In this document: piece by piece, positions 57,302 to 64,000 of the stretch
How positions within the stretch are numbered: position 1 is the first letter of the stretch
Layout: the number at the start of each line of letters is the position of its first letter
DNA from: Streptomyces hydrogenans
Lineage (GTDB): Bacteria; Actinomycetota; Actinomycetes; Streptomycetales; Streptomycetaceae
Length of the DNA: 64,000 nt
Assembly: GCF_014656075.1 (NCBI RefSeq)
Contig: NZ_BNBS01000038.1
Span: forward strand, 1-64,000
Direction: 5' to 3'
Notes under the pieces: generated by a model
Seen by the model: the letters and a program-made list of their open reading frames with translations, nothing else
Told to the model about the DNA's origin: nothing
Databases searched by the model: none
Made by a program: the position numbers and the translations under genes

Positions 57302-59887
57302 ATGAGCGCTGTGGCGGCGTCGGCCGCCGTGCTGCCACGCTCCCGCACCGGGTCCGCCGGGGGGACCTCGCGGCGTCGGCTTCGGTCGGTGCCGGCGCAG
57401 GCCGGGCCGGTCCCGGAGCGGGCTGCGGGTCATCCGCTGTCGCTCGGTCGCGACGCGCGTGCGCGTCTGGGTGGTGCGGTGCGCTCTCTCCTGGATGCGG
57501 CGGGTCTGGAGGGCGCGTCGGACGCGGCGCGTCTGGCGGTGCTGGTGCTGGCGTCGCGGACGCCGTCGGAGAACGGCGTGGTGAAGATCCATACCTCGGA
57601 GCTCGGCCGGTGGCTGGGGATGTCGGCGTCGTACACGGCGTCCGCAGTGGTGTCGGAGCTGCGCCGCTCGGGTGTGGTGTCGGTGGAGACCGAGAAGGGC
57701 GAGTACCGCGAGGACATCGGCCTGGAGTGCAAGGTGCTGCCTCTGTGGGCGGCGCAGGGCGTTGTCGGCCACCGGCTGAACTTGGCGAAGAAGGAGTACG
57801 CAACGCTGCAGCGGCTGTTCGAGGCCGTGATGGCTCCGGGCTGGAAGCACCGGGACGGTTCGGTGACGCCGGCTGGGCTGATCGGTACGCGTACCGGTCG
57901 GGGCGCGGCGACGGATCGTCTGGCGCTGCTGTTGCTGGTGCTGGAGGCGCGGGAGTCCGGGCGGGTGCGGCAGTGCGGCGGCACGGTGGACACCAAGCGT
58001 GGCCGGGCCGCGGTGACGGTGGCCCGGTTGCTGGGCTGCTCGGCGTCGGCGGGGGAGCGGGTGCTGGAGCGCCTGGAGGACCGGGAGCTGGTGCTGCGGG
58101 TGCGGCTGCGGACGGCGTCGAAGATGGCGCACCGGACGCGGTTGATGGTGCCGGCGGTCGCCGCCGCGCACGGCCGCACGGTCGCCGATGATGTCCAGGA
58201 GGACCGTGCGGAGGACCGGGAGCCCGATTTTTCAGACCCCGACGCTACGGCAGGGCCTAGTGAGGTCCTGGAGGGGGCTTCCGAACCGCAGGTCAGCGGC
58301 CTGTCTGTGACGGATGAGCCGGATGTTGCAGACCCCGACGTTGCGGCAGCCCTTCACACTGACCACCCTCACCTGGGTAGCCCCGTCGTTCCTCCGCAGC
58401 TCTCTGGTGGCTTTTCCGGCGAAGGCCGTGGAACTGAAGGCCGTCGGCCGAGACGCGCGTGCATGCGCGAGGACCAGCACGCCGACGGCGAGTCCGCCGT
58501 TGCCGGATCCGGGAGCCCAGTGGCCGGGGCCGACCCGCTCCGCGGTGAAAAGCCGAAGGAGTCACCGGTCGACGGGCATGAGCAGGCAGGCGGCGTTGCC
58601 GCTGGTGCTGGTGCCCGGCTGACGGTCGTGGGTGGTCGAAAGACGCAGCAGCAGGGGCGGTCGGAGCTTCCGGCCGATCTTGATCTGCGGGTGGCTCTGG
58701 CGCCGGTGTCCTGGCTGTGGACGAAGTTGAACCGCTGGCAGCAGGACCAGGTAGTGAAGACTGCGAAGGTGGAGCTCGCCCAGCTGCGCCAAGTGCTGGA
58801 GTGGGCGGGGCAGGCCCCGTCGGTGCTGGCCGCTCGGCTGACGTCCCGGCTCGAGGAGACCGGCGGCGAGGCCCTGATCGCCCGCCCATACGGCTGGATC
58901 ACACACCGCGGGCTGGTGCGCCGGCCGTCATGCTCGGACGTGCGATGCGACGACGGCGCCCGGCTCGATACTGGTGCCGACTGCGACAACTGCGCCAACG
59001 TGCTGCACTCGCGGCGGGCCTGGCGGGCCCGGATCACGTCGACCGTCGCTGAGGAGATGCCCGGCCTGGACGAGTACGAGCGGCGCCGCGTCGTGGAGGC
59101 CCGGATGCGCGAGTACGCCGCGGTCGAGGCTGCCGACTACGTGTATCGCCGTGAGCAGGCCCAGGCTGAGCAGGTTCGGCGCGCTGCGGCCCGTGCGGAG
59201 GCCGACGCCCGTGCGGCGGCAGAGCGGGAGCGAGCGGACTCCGAGGCGGCCGCACGTCGGGTACTGCCCTGTGAGGAATGCGGCCGGGCGAACTCCGACG
59301 GACGGTGCGACGCCTGCCGCTACCAGCGTGCCGCCCAGGAGCTTTTGGCCGAGGCGGAATCCTTGTCCGCCGCGGCGGTGGATCCTGCGGACAGCGAGGG
59401 CATCCGCCGAGCGGTCGGCGACACCCGAGAGATCCTCGGTGTGCTCATGGGGGAGGCCCGGCAGCGGTTCCTCACCGCCCACGTGCCCAGCGGAACGCCG
59501 GGGGAGCAGGACACGGTGCGGGACGTGATCGCGTACGCGGAGCTGGAAGTGCTCAAGGAGGTCGTTCCGCAGATCCGGCAGTCGGCGCTCAGGGCTCTTG
59601 CGGCCTGCCAGCAGGCCACGGCCGAGGCGGACCGCGTCTACGCCACCGAGCGGGCGCGTCGCTGGGACTGGCCTGACGCCAGCGAGGCAGACGTGATTGC
59701 GGCCGCCCGGCAGAGTGCTCAGCAGGCCCGCGCCCGGACGGCCGAACACCTTCTGGCCGTCCGTCTCGACCAGCTGAGCGGTCAGAACCCGACGCGAGAT
59801 GCCAAGGCGACGGCGTCAGACTCACGGGCGCAGCGACTGGCCGAGTACGCCGCCCGTGCACTGCCCGGCGAGGTGGTTGAGGCGTGA
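57302..59887 (+). CDS. Large helix-turn-helix plasmid protein, candidate replication initiator
   Basis: 861 aa from the ATG at 57302. The N-terminal ~300 residues contain two winged-helix-like segments (SELGRWLGMSASYTASAVVS; VARLLGCSASAGERVLERLE), the build of plasmid Rep and RepA-type proteins. A disordered Pro/Gly/Asp region follows (~310-460), then LAPVSWLWTKLNRWQQDQVV, a zinc knuckle (CSDVRCDDGAR, CDNCANVL) and a C-terminal coiled coil with CEECGRANSDGRCDAC. The build resembles large proteins of actinobacterial linear plasmids. Preceded by the ~800-bp region. Rep identity is inference. Confidence 0.6.
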   Translation: MSAVAASAAVLPRSRTGSAGGTSRRRLRSVPAQAGPVPERAAGHPLSLGRDARARLGGAVRSLLDAAGLEGASDAARLAVLVLASRTPSENGVVKIHTSELGRWLGMSASYTASAVVSELRRSGVVSVETEKGEYREDIGLECKVLPLWAAQGVVGHRLNLAKKEYATLQRLFEAVMAPGWKHRDGSVTPAGLIGTRTGRGAATDRLALLLLVLEARESGRVRQCGGTVDTKRGRAAVTVARLLGCSASAGERVLERLEDRELVLRVRLRTASKMAHRTRLMVPAVAAAHGRTVADDVQEDRAEDREPDFSDPDATAGPSEVLEGASEPQVSGLSVTDEPDVADPDVAAALHTDHPHLGSPVVPPQLSGGFSGEGRGTEGRRPRRACMREDQHADGESAVAGSGSPVAGADPLRGEKPKESPVDGHEQAGGVAAGAGARLTVVGGRKTQQQGRSELPADLDLRVALAPVSWLWTKLNRWQQDQVVKTAKVELAQLRQVLEWAGQAPSVLAARLTSRLEETGGEALIARPYGWITHRGLVRRPSCSDVRCDDGARLDTGADCDNCANVLHSRRAWRARITSTVAEEMPGLDEYERRRVVEARMREYAAVEAADYVYRREQAQAEQVRRAAARAEADARAAAERERADSEAAARRVLPCEECGRANSDGRCDACRYQRAAQELLAEAESLSAAAVDPADSEGIRRAVGDTREILGVLMGEARQRFLTAHVPSGTPGEQDTVRDVIAYAELEVLKEVVPQIRQSALRALAACQQATAEADRVYATERARRWDWPDASEADVIAAARQSAQQARARTAEHLLAVRLDQLSGQNPTRDAKATASDSRAQRLAEYAARALPGEVVEA

Positions 59888-60108
59888 ATCTGTGGGACAG
59901 CCACCGCGGCCCGCCGTCCCATGGGCCCCGCCCGCAGTGGACTTCGGCAGTGCCGAGACCGAGGGCGGCCCCTTCCCCTCGACGGTGACGGCCGGCCCTT
60001 CTGCTTGTGGTGTGACATGAGCGGTCGGACGGGCCCTCTGGCTGAACGCCCTGGAATATCCTTCACGTTCGCGGGCGCTGTCCCGCAGTACCGGATCGAG
60101 GAACAGCC
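59888..60108. other. Short region with a possible frameshifted zinc-protein remnant
   Basis: GTGA overlaps the end of the large gene, but that frame soon stops. Another frame reads QCRDRGRPLPLDGDGRPF, CLWCDMSG, a CxxC-type knuckle common in Streptomyces proteins. No start or stop can be fixed. Confidence 0.3.
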
Positions 60109-61101
60109 TTGTCCATGCACCTGCACCGTTCGAACCAGACTCGCTTGCTGCGGCGTTTGGCCGCAGACCGCTGCAAGTACTGCGATACGCCGATTGAGTG
60201 GTTCGAGCGGTATGACTCACTTCGGATCCCGTTGTCTCCGGAGTTTCCGGCGGGGCCAGTTCCCCAGAGGATGCAGTGGCACCTGGCCAAGGGGGTCGCC
60301 TACCCGGGGCGGGATCCTTTCACCGGGTACTGCCGTATCCCGCACCCGGCGATCTGCCCGGCCGCTGAGCATCCCGATCTCCCCGAAGAGCTGCAGGATG
60401 TGGTGGCCCGCCTGGCCGTGCGGATGCGCGGACGTATCGACCGCGGTGAGTTCGCCCCGTACATCGAGCCCGTCATCGAGGAGCAGGTCGCCTCCCCCGA
60501 TCCGGACGAGGCCCAGCAAGTACGGCATGTCATCTCCTACCACGGCACACTGAGGCTGGCGCCGTGCGAGGTCCATGAACTGCGGTGCATCTCGACTTTC
60601 AGCGGTACGCAGGAGCGCTGCGAGAACGGTGTCTTCGACGTCGAGGAAGGCAAGTGGGAGGAAGTTGACATCCCCTACGCCCCGGGCCGGCAGGGGCAGC
60701 AGATCCTCAACCTCACCGGCGGCCGGATGTGGGCGTGGGTCGTCAACGACTTCACCTTCCTGCGCCGCTGGTGGAAGCAGCAGTGTGTCGACCACTTCGA
60801 ATCCGGCGCCCCGGATCATGTGACCTTCGAGCTGATCCAGTTCCATCCGCTGCTGCACGACGACTACATCCTGACCGAGCGGCCCGAGGGCTACGAGCGC
60901 GCACCGGTGGGGCAGGACATCGTCATCCACGACGGCCCGACCGGCGACAAGGCCCTGTGTGCGACTCCCGGGTGCTGGCACTCGACCGTAGGCAAGCAGC
61001 CTGAGGGGTGGCGGTGCTGGGAGTGCGAGCGGGTAGAGAAGCGCAGGGCCCGGGTCCACCGCCGGTGGGGACAGACCGCTTCCGGGTCGTCTGCCTGGTG
61101 A
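60109..61101 (+). CDS. DUF6083-like protein, 330 aa
   Basis: GAGGAA precedes a TTG at 60109; an ATG two codons later is an alternative. The N-terminus CKYCDTPIEWFERYDSLRIP, VPQRMQWHLAKGVAYPGRD, YCRIPHPAICPA is the DUF6083 signature (Cys pair, RIPLSPE, W..., H..., CP). The middle is unfamiliar (FTFLRRWWKQQCVDHF) and the C-terminus has a knuckle (CATPGCWHSTVGKQ, GWRCWECERVEKR). Common on linear plasmids and chromosome arms; function unknown. Confidence 0.7.
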   Translation: MSMHLHRSNQTRLLRRLAADRCKYCDTPIEWFERYDSLRIPLSPEFPAGPVPQRMQWHLAKGVAYPGRDPFTGYCRIPHPAICPAAEHPDLPEELQDVVARLAVRMRGRIDRGEFAPYIEPVIEEQVASPDPDEAQQVRHVISYHGTLRLAPCEVHELRCISTFSGTQERCENGVFDVEEGKWEEVDIPYAPGRQGQQILNLTGGRMWAWVVNDFTFLRRWWKQQCVDHFESGAPDHVTFELIQFHPLLHDDYILTERPEGYERAPVGQDIVIHDGPTGDKALCATPGCWHSTVGKQPEGWRCWECERVEKRRARVHRRWGQTASGSSAW

Positions 61102-61190
61102 CCTGTGCATGCCCGGGATCCCGGCTGGGCAGTGTCTGCCTTTGACCCGCCGGCGGAACGCTGCCCCCGAGCTCTCGGAGTGAGGACCTG

Positions 61191-62105
61191 TTGACCAGCA
61201 CCATCGGATCATTCGACGAGCAGTCCCAGACGTCGCGTGACCCGCAAGACCCCATCCCCACTCCCTGGGAGTCCTTCTCCGCCATCGCCGAGCTCATCTA
61301 CCGGCACAAGGTTGGAGTCGTCGTCGAGCGCGGCACCCCTGAGACATCCCTGGGGACCGACCTTGCCGTCTACGCGGCCGAAGCCGGCATCCCCACCCTG
61401 CTGTGCACCCCGCGTCGGCCGCCGCACGTACCGCCTCTGCTGCTGGTGGACACCCACGCCCACCCCACGTCATCTCGTATCAACGAACGCCTTCAGGCAC
61501 AGCACCGGGGAAAGGAGTTCGGGTTCCTCGTGGTCGAGGACTACGAACGGATGAGCCCCGACGAATACCCCTACGTGGACCGGTACGACCCGATCGACGA
61601 CCTGGACTACGAACCCCCCACGCCGGCGGAAGAGCTGCTGCGGGCCGTCCAGATGCTCAGGACCAGCGTGCCTTCCCTGTTCACCACCGCTCTGCCCACC
61701 ACCCCCGACACCTCCCGCTCCCTCCTGGAGACCTTTCCCGCCGAACACCCCGCGTCCGTGCTGACTGACGCCTGCAAGCCGGTCCTCACCCTCCACCGCA
61801 CCGACCTGCGCACCGTGCAGGCCCGCGTGGACCTCAGCTCCACCCCAGGAGCGCAGCTCGTCACTCTCCTCTGGCCGACAGTCCCTGCCATGCGCACCCT
61901 GGCCGAACTTCGCCAGTCCCTCACCGCCTACGGAGCCGCCGGCGACCGGGACCGCTTCGACACCGAACTCGACGCCATCGCCCTCGATGACCTCGACCAG
62001 ATCAGCGGGATCGTGCAGACCTACCGGCAACGAGTGATCCAGCGAACCGCCGCGGCGATCCTGCCGGCCCAGGCCACGGACGAGCCTGACGATCACCAGG
62101 GGTAA
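61191..62105 (+). CDS. Hypothetical plasmid protein, 304 aa
   Basis: TTG at 61191 after GAGGA. Alternating alpha/beta pattern (GVVVERGTPETSLGTDLAVY, IPTLLCTPRRPPHVPPLLLV, FLVVEDYERMSPDEY) suggests a RecA- or DnaB-like fold without a recognisable Walker A. Its last bases overlap the converging gene at 62093. Confidence 0.55.
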   Translation: MTSTIGSFDEQSQTSRDPQDPIPTPWESFSAIAELIYRHKVGVVVERGTPETSLGTDLAVYAAEAGIPTLLCTPRRPPHVPPLLLVDTHAHPTSSRINERLQAQHRGKEFGFLVVEDYERMSPDEYPYVDRYDPIDDLDYEPPTPAEELLRAVQMLRTSVPSLFTTALPTTPDTSRSLLETFPAEHPASVLTDACKPVLTLHRTDLRTVQARVDLSSTPGAQLVTLLWPTVPAMRTLAELRQSLTAYGAAGDRDRFDTELDAIALDDLDQISGIVQTYRQRVIQRTAAAILPAQATDEPDDHQG

Positions 62106-63043
62106 GCAGCCCAGCGTTCGCGATGCATCCCGCTCTTCGCCCGGCCGCGGGGCGTCGTACACGGTGACCCCCGTACAGCCCCGCACTGACTGCAGGCAAC
62201 CTTCGCCATCACGTCGGAGCGGTCGAGCTCTGGGCGTACAGGGACCACCCTCATGGGCATCGGCTCAGGCACCACCGGCGCGGCCGGTTCCATGCTTCGC
62301 GCCGGCGCCCGCCACAACTGCAACAGACTGGCGGCGGTCGGGTTCACCGCCCGACATGTGCGGTGGTGCCACACCCACCACAGGCCAGTCCCATGCTGGT
62401 CAGGGCGCACCGCCACCCCCTCCGAGATAGTCCACAGCACGTCGGACGGGACGTGAGGGCGCACAGAATGAGTGATCGGATCAGGGTCGACCAAGATCCA
62501 CTTTCCCGTCGGCACCTGGTACTTCAGTACCTCCATGGCGCAGTCGGGACACCTTCCCCGTCTCTCGTCGAGACCAGACGCCTGGGGCCGTTCGACCGCA
62601 ACCGCGTCACCGAAGGACCCAGGAAGAGCCTCTTGCACGGAAGGGGAGCGGGCCGGAGGTGTCACGAAGCCGACGGGAGACGCCGAAGCGGAACCGCCCG
62701 CAGCTCGCCACTCCCGCTCAAGCCGCTGCTTCCATCCCTTCGGGGCCGGCCAGGGGACACCCCAGGCGGCCAGCTGCGCACGAGTCCAGCCGCCTCGCGG
62801 GGTCCGAGCAGCCTCGATCTCCTCCGGAGACGGCAGCCGCGGCCGAGGCAGACCTGCACGACCGTCCGCGGCAGAGACCGGTGCCTCACCACGCGTCCCA
62901 GGCTTCCATTGCCCTTCGCCGACCCGATCCACTGCTTCCCCCTCCCGAGAACGATCTCCCACTGTCCTGCCCCTCCGTCCGCCGGCCTGATGGCCGCGGC
63001 CACCGTTCTCAACGGGACGATCCAAGCTCAGGACTTGAGTCAC
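62093..63043 (-). CDS. Hypothetical zinc protein, ~316 aa
   Basis: From a GTG at 63043; the first ~60 residues are low-complexity and the true start may be lower. Recognisable: GRCPDCAMEVLKYQVPTGKW, ILVDPDP, a W/H-rich part (LWWVWHHRTCRAV), and a C-terminal zinc finger (VACSQCGAVRGSPCTTPRGR...H). It overlaps the next plus-strand gene only at its 5' side. Confidence 0.55.
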   Translation of the reverse strand: MTQVLSLDRPVENGGRGHQAGGRRGRTVGDRSREGEAVDRVGEGQWKPGTRGEAPVSAADGRAGLPRPRLPSPEEIEAARTPRGGWTRAQLAAWGVPWPAPKGWKQRLEREWRAAGGSASASPVGFVTPPARSPSVQEALPGSFGDAVAVERPQASGLDERRGRCPDCAMEVLKYQVPTGKWILVDPDPITHSVRPHVPSDVLWTISEGVAVRPDQHGTGLWWVWHHRTCRAVNPTAASLLQLWRAPARSMEPAAPVVPEPMPMRVVPVRPELDRSDVMAKVACSQCGAVRGSPCTTPRGRAKSGMHRERWAAYPW

Positions 63044-63132
63044 CGCTCACACAACGGCCTACCCACCAGCGGGTGATCTTTTCGCCCGGAAGGAGCAACC
63101 CGCCGGCAACAGAGAGGAATACCGCAGAGCAG

Positions 63133-63846
63133 GTGCGGTCTGGTGCCCTCGTGCACAATCCGCAAGACTCCACCTACCGGGTTCCGACCAAACGGCCGCC
63201 CTTGTTGGCCGAGCTCCGCACCAAGCTGGCCAGCGCCGGAGACCACATTCGCGCCCTTCCTGAGCACGGCGATCCGGCAGAGTTCGAGGCCATCGCGGAC
63301 GCCCTCTACCAAGCATTTACGACAGCGCGGAACCTGGCGCCGTCCAGAGACTCCACGAACTGCACCTCCCACCCCAGGGGCCCTATCGATCCCGAGGCCC
63401 CCGTCGGATGGGGACAGTGCCTGCTGTGCAACACCCACCGGCGCGCAGGCAACGCAAGTGCCCGCGCGGGAGCACCCCAGGCCCTGATCCAGTGGGACGT
63501 GCCACCACCGCCCTACACCCGTGAGGGCCTACTGGACCGGATGCAAAGGGTCAACGACGCAAGCTTCGAACTTCACCTCAGGTCGTCCGAGAGAGACTTC
63601 GTCGTGATGGCGGACCTGCTACACGGCGCGTTCATTATCGCCCGTGAACTGTCCCGGCCCCGGTCGGCATCAGGGTGCCTCCGTCATCCCGGAGCGCCCA
63701 CCGACCCGGCAGCCGCGGGTGGCCCCCGGTGCCTGTTCTGCGTCGCCGACGATCTACGCCGGCAGCGCGCCGCGACACCCTCACGCATCCCTCAGCCTCC
63801 CCAGGCCCGCCGCATGGGCGGGGCCGGCTCGATCCCGCCGAGGTGA
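63133..63846 (+). CDS. Hypothetical protein with two repeated C/H domains, ~237 aa
   Basis: Start uncertain (GTG 63133; also 63073 or 63151). Two homologous halves: YRVPTKRPPLLAELRTKLAS...NCTSHPRGPIDPEAPVGWGQ-CLLC, and YTREGLLDRMQRVNDASFEL...GCLRHPGAPTDPAAAGGPRC-LFC. Each has a helical part followed by a C-H-C-x2-C cluster, so the gene arose by internal duplication. Confidence 0.55.
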   Translation: MRSGALVHNPQDSTYRVPTKRPPLLAELRTKLASAGDHIRALPEHGDPAEFEAIADALYQAFTTARNLAPSRDSTNCTSHPRGPIDPEAPVGWGQCLLCNTHRRAGNASARAGAPQALIQWDVPPPPYTREGLLDRMQRVNDASFELHLRSSERDFVVMADLLHGAFIIARELSRPRSASGCLRHPGAPTDPAAAGGPRCLFCVADDLRRQRAATPSRIPQPPQARRMGGAGSIPPR

Positions 63847-63850
63847 ACCC

Positions 63851-64000
63851 ATGGCCTCCTCGTACGAGCACCTGGTGGCAGCCGAAGAGCTCCTTCAGAC
63901 CGCGCACGGACTCCTGCAATCCGGAAAGCGCCGCCGGGCGGCTCCGCTGATCCGGCTGGCGTCCGGATTTCTCGAGGCGGCCACCATCCGCGACCGGATC
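63851..64000 (+). CDS. Partial gene, N-terminal 50 aa, runs off the window
   Basis: ATG at 63851 with GAGGTGA upstream, 4 bp after the stop of the previous gene. Reads MASSYEHLVAAEELLQTAHG, LLQSGKRRRAAPLIRLASGF, a helical, TPR-like start. Open to the window edge. Confidence 0.5.
   Translation, partial: MASSYEHLVAAEELLQTAHGLLQSGKRRRAAPLIRLASGFLEAATIRDRI

Overview
The window is very G+C-rich, with long overlapping open frames, frequent GTG starts and GTGA/ATGA stop-start overlaps. Together with its gene content (MobF relaxase, FtsK-like transfer ATPase, ParAB with a family of parS palindromes, WhiB, DUF6083, DUF6197, DUF6193, a helicase with helicase-associated repeats) it reads as one end and the backbone of a large, probably linear, conjugative Streptomyces (or close relative) plasmid. 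No rRNA, tRNA, CRISPR array or complete autonomous transposase gene was seen.

Layout. 1-0.3 kb: seven consecutive short palindromes with TNC triloops, resembling a Streptomyces telomere in the left-end orientation, then a perfect 15-bp inverted repeat. 0.35-3.7 kb: a small gene and a TtrA-like helicase, a class typical of Streptomyces replicon ends. 4.0-9.8 kb: a defence-type island with a complete three-gene ABC-3C operon (nuclease-domain protein, middle component, DUF3732 ATPase), a decayed Toprim gene cut off at the operon's 3' edge, and a stand-alone PD-(D/E)XK-like protein. 10-13.4 kb: a diverged duplicated module flanking a small secreted protein and a hypothetical gene, with an expanded 12-bp tandem repeat. 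13.5-18.5 kb: mobilisation block (replication-relaxation protein, repeat-rich candidate oriT, basic accessory protein, MobF relaxase). 18.6-23.5 kb: two coupled Ser/Thr kinases and an HbpS/GlcG-like pseudogene, flanked by a diverged direct repeat. 23.7-32.2 kb: parAB with five palindromic parS-like sites, a HTH-NTPase-repeat protein, and a cluster of at least three ~0.5-kb elements, each with inverted-repeat ends and one small gene but no transposase. 32.3-34.2 kb: a hypothetical gene and an LRV/HEAT-repeat protein. 34.3-52 kb: a long, mostly minus-strand run of small transfer-region genes (FtsK-like ATPase, coiled-coil membrane protein, GGDEF protein, ASCH protein, WhiB), with GC-rich hairpins at many boundaries. 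52.3-56.5 kb: a GntR regulator, two P-loop kinase-like genes, a Rossmann dehydrogenase, a HAD phosphatase and an XRE regulator. 56.5-64 kb: an ~800-bp non-coding region, the best candidate replication initiator, DUF6083-type and other plasmid genes; the last gene runs off the window.

How the parts fit. The relaxase, replication-relaxation protein and candidate oriT would process DNA. The FtsK-like ATPase and the coiled-coil/membrane proteins would move it, under GntR and WhiB control. ParAB and parS would keep the plasmid. The large gene at 57.3 kb would start replication. The ABC-3C operon, the nuclease-like protein, the HTH-NTPase and the small cassette genes look like conflict or defence cargo. 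Family assignments come from reading the translations; no database search was possible. Several conserved genes carry single-base indels in short homopolymers, so some pseudogenes could be sequencing artefacts.
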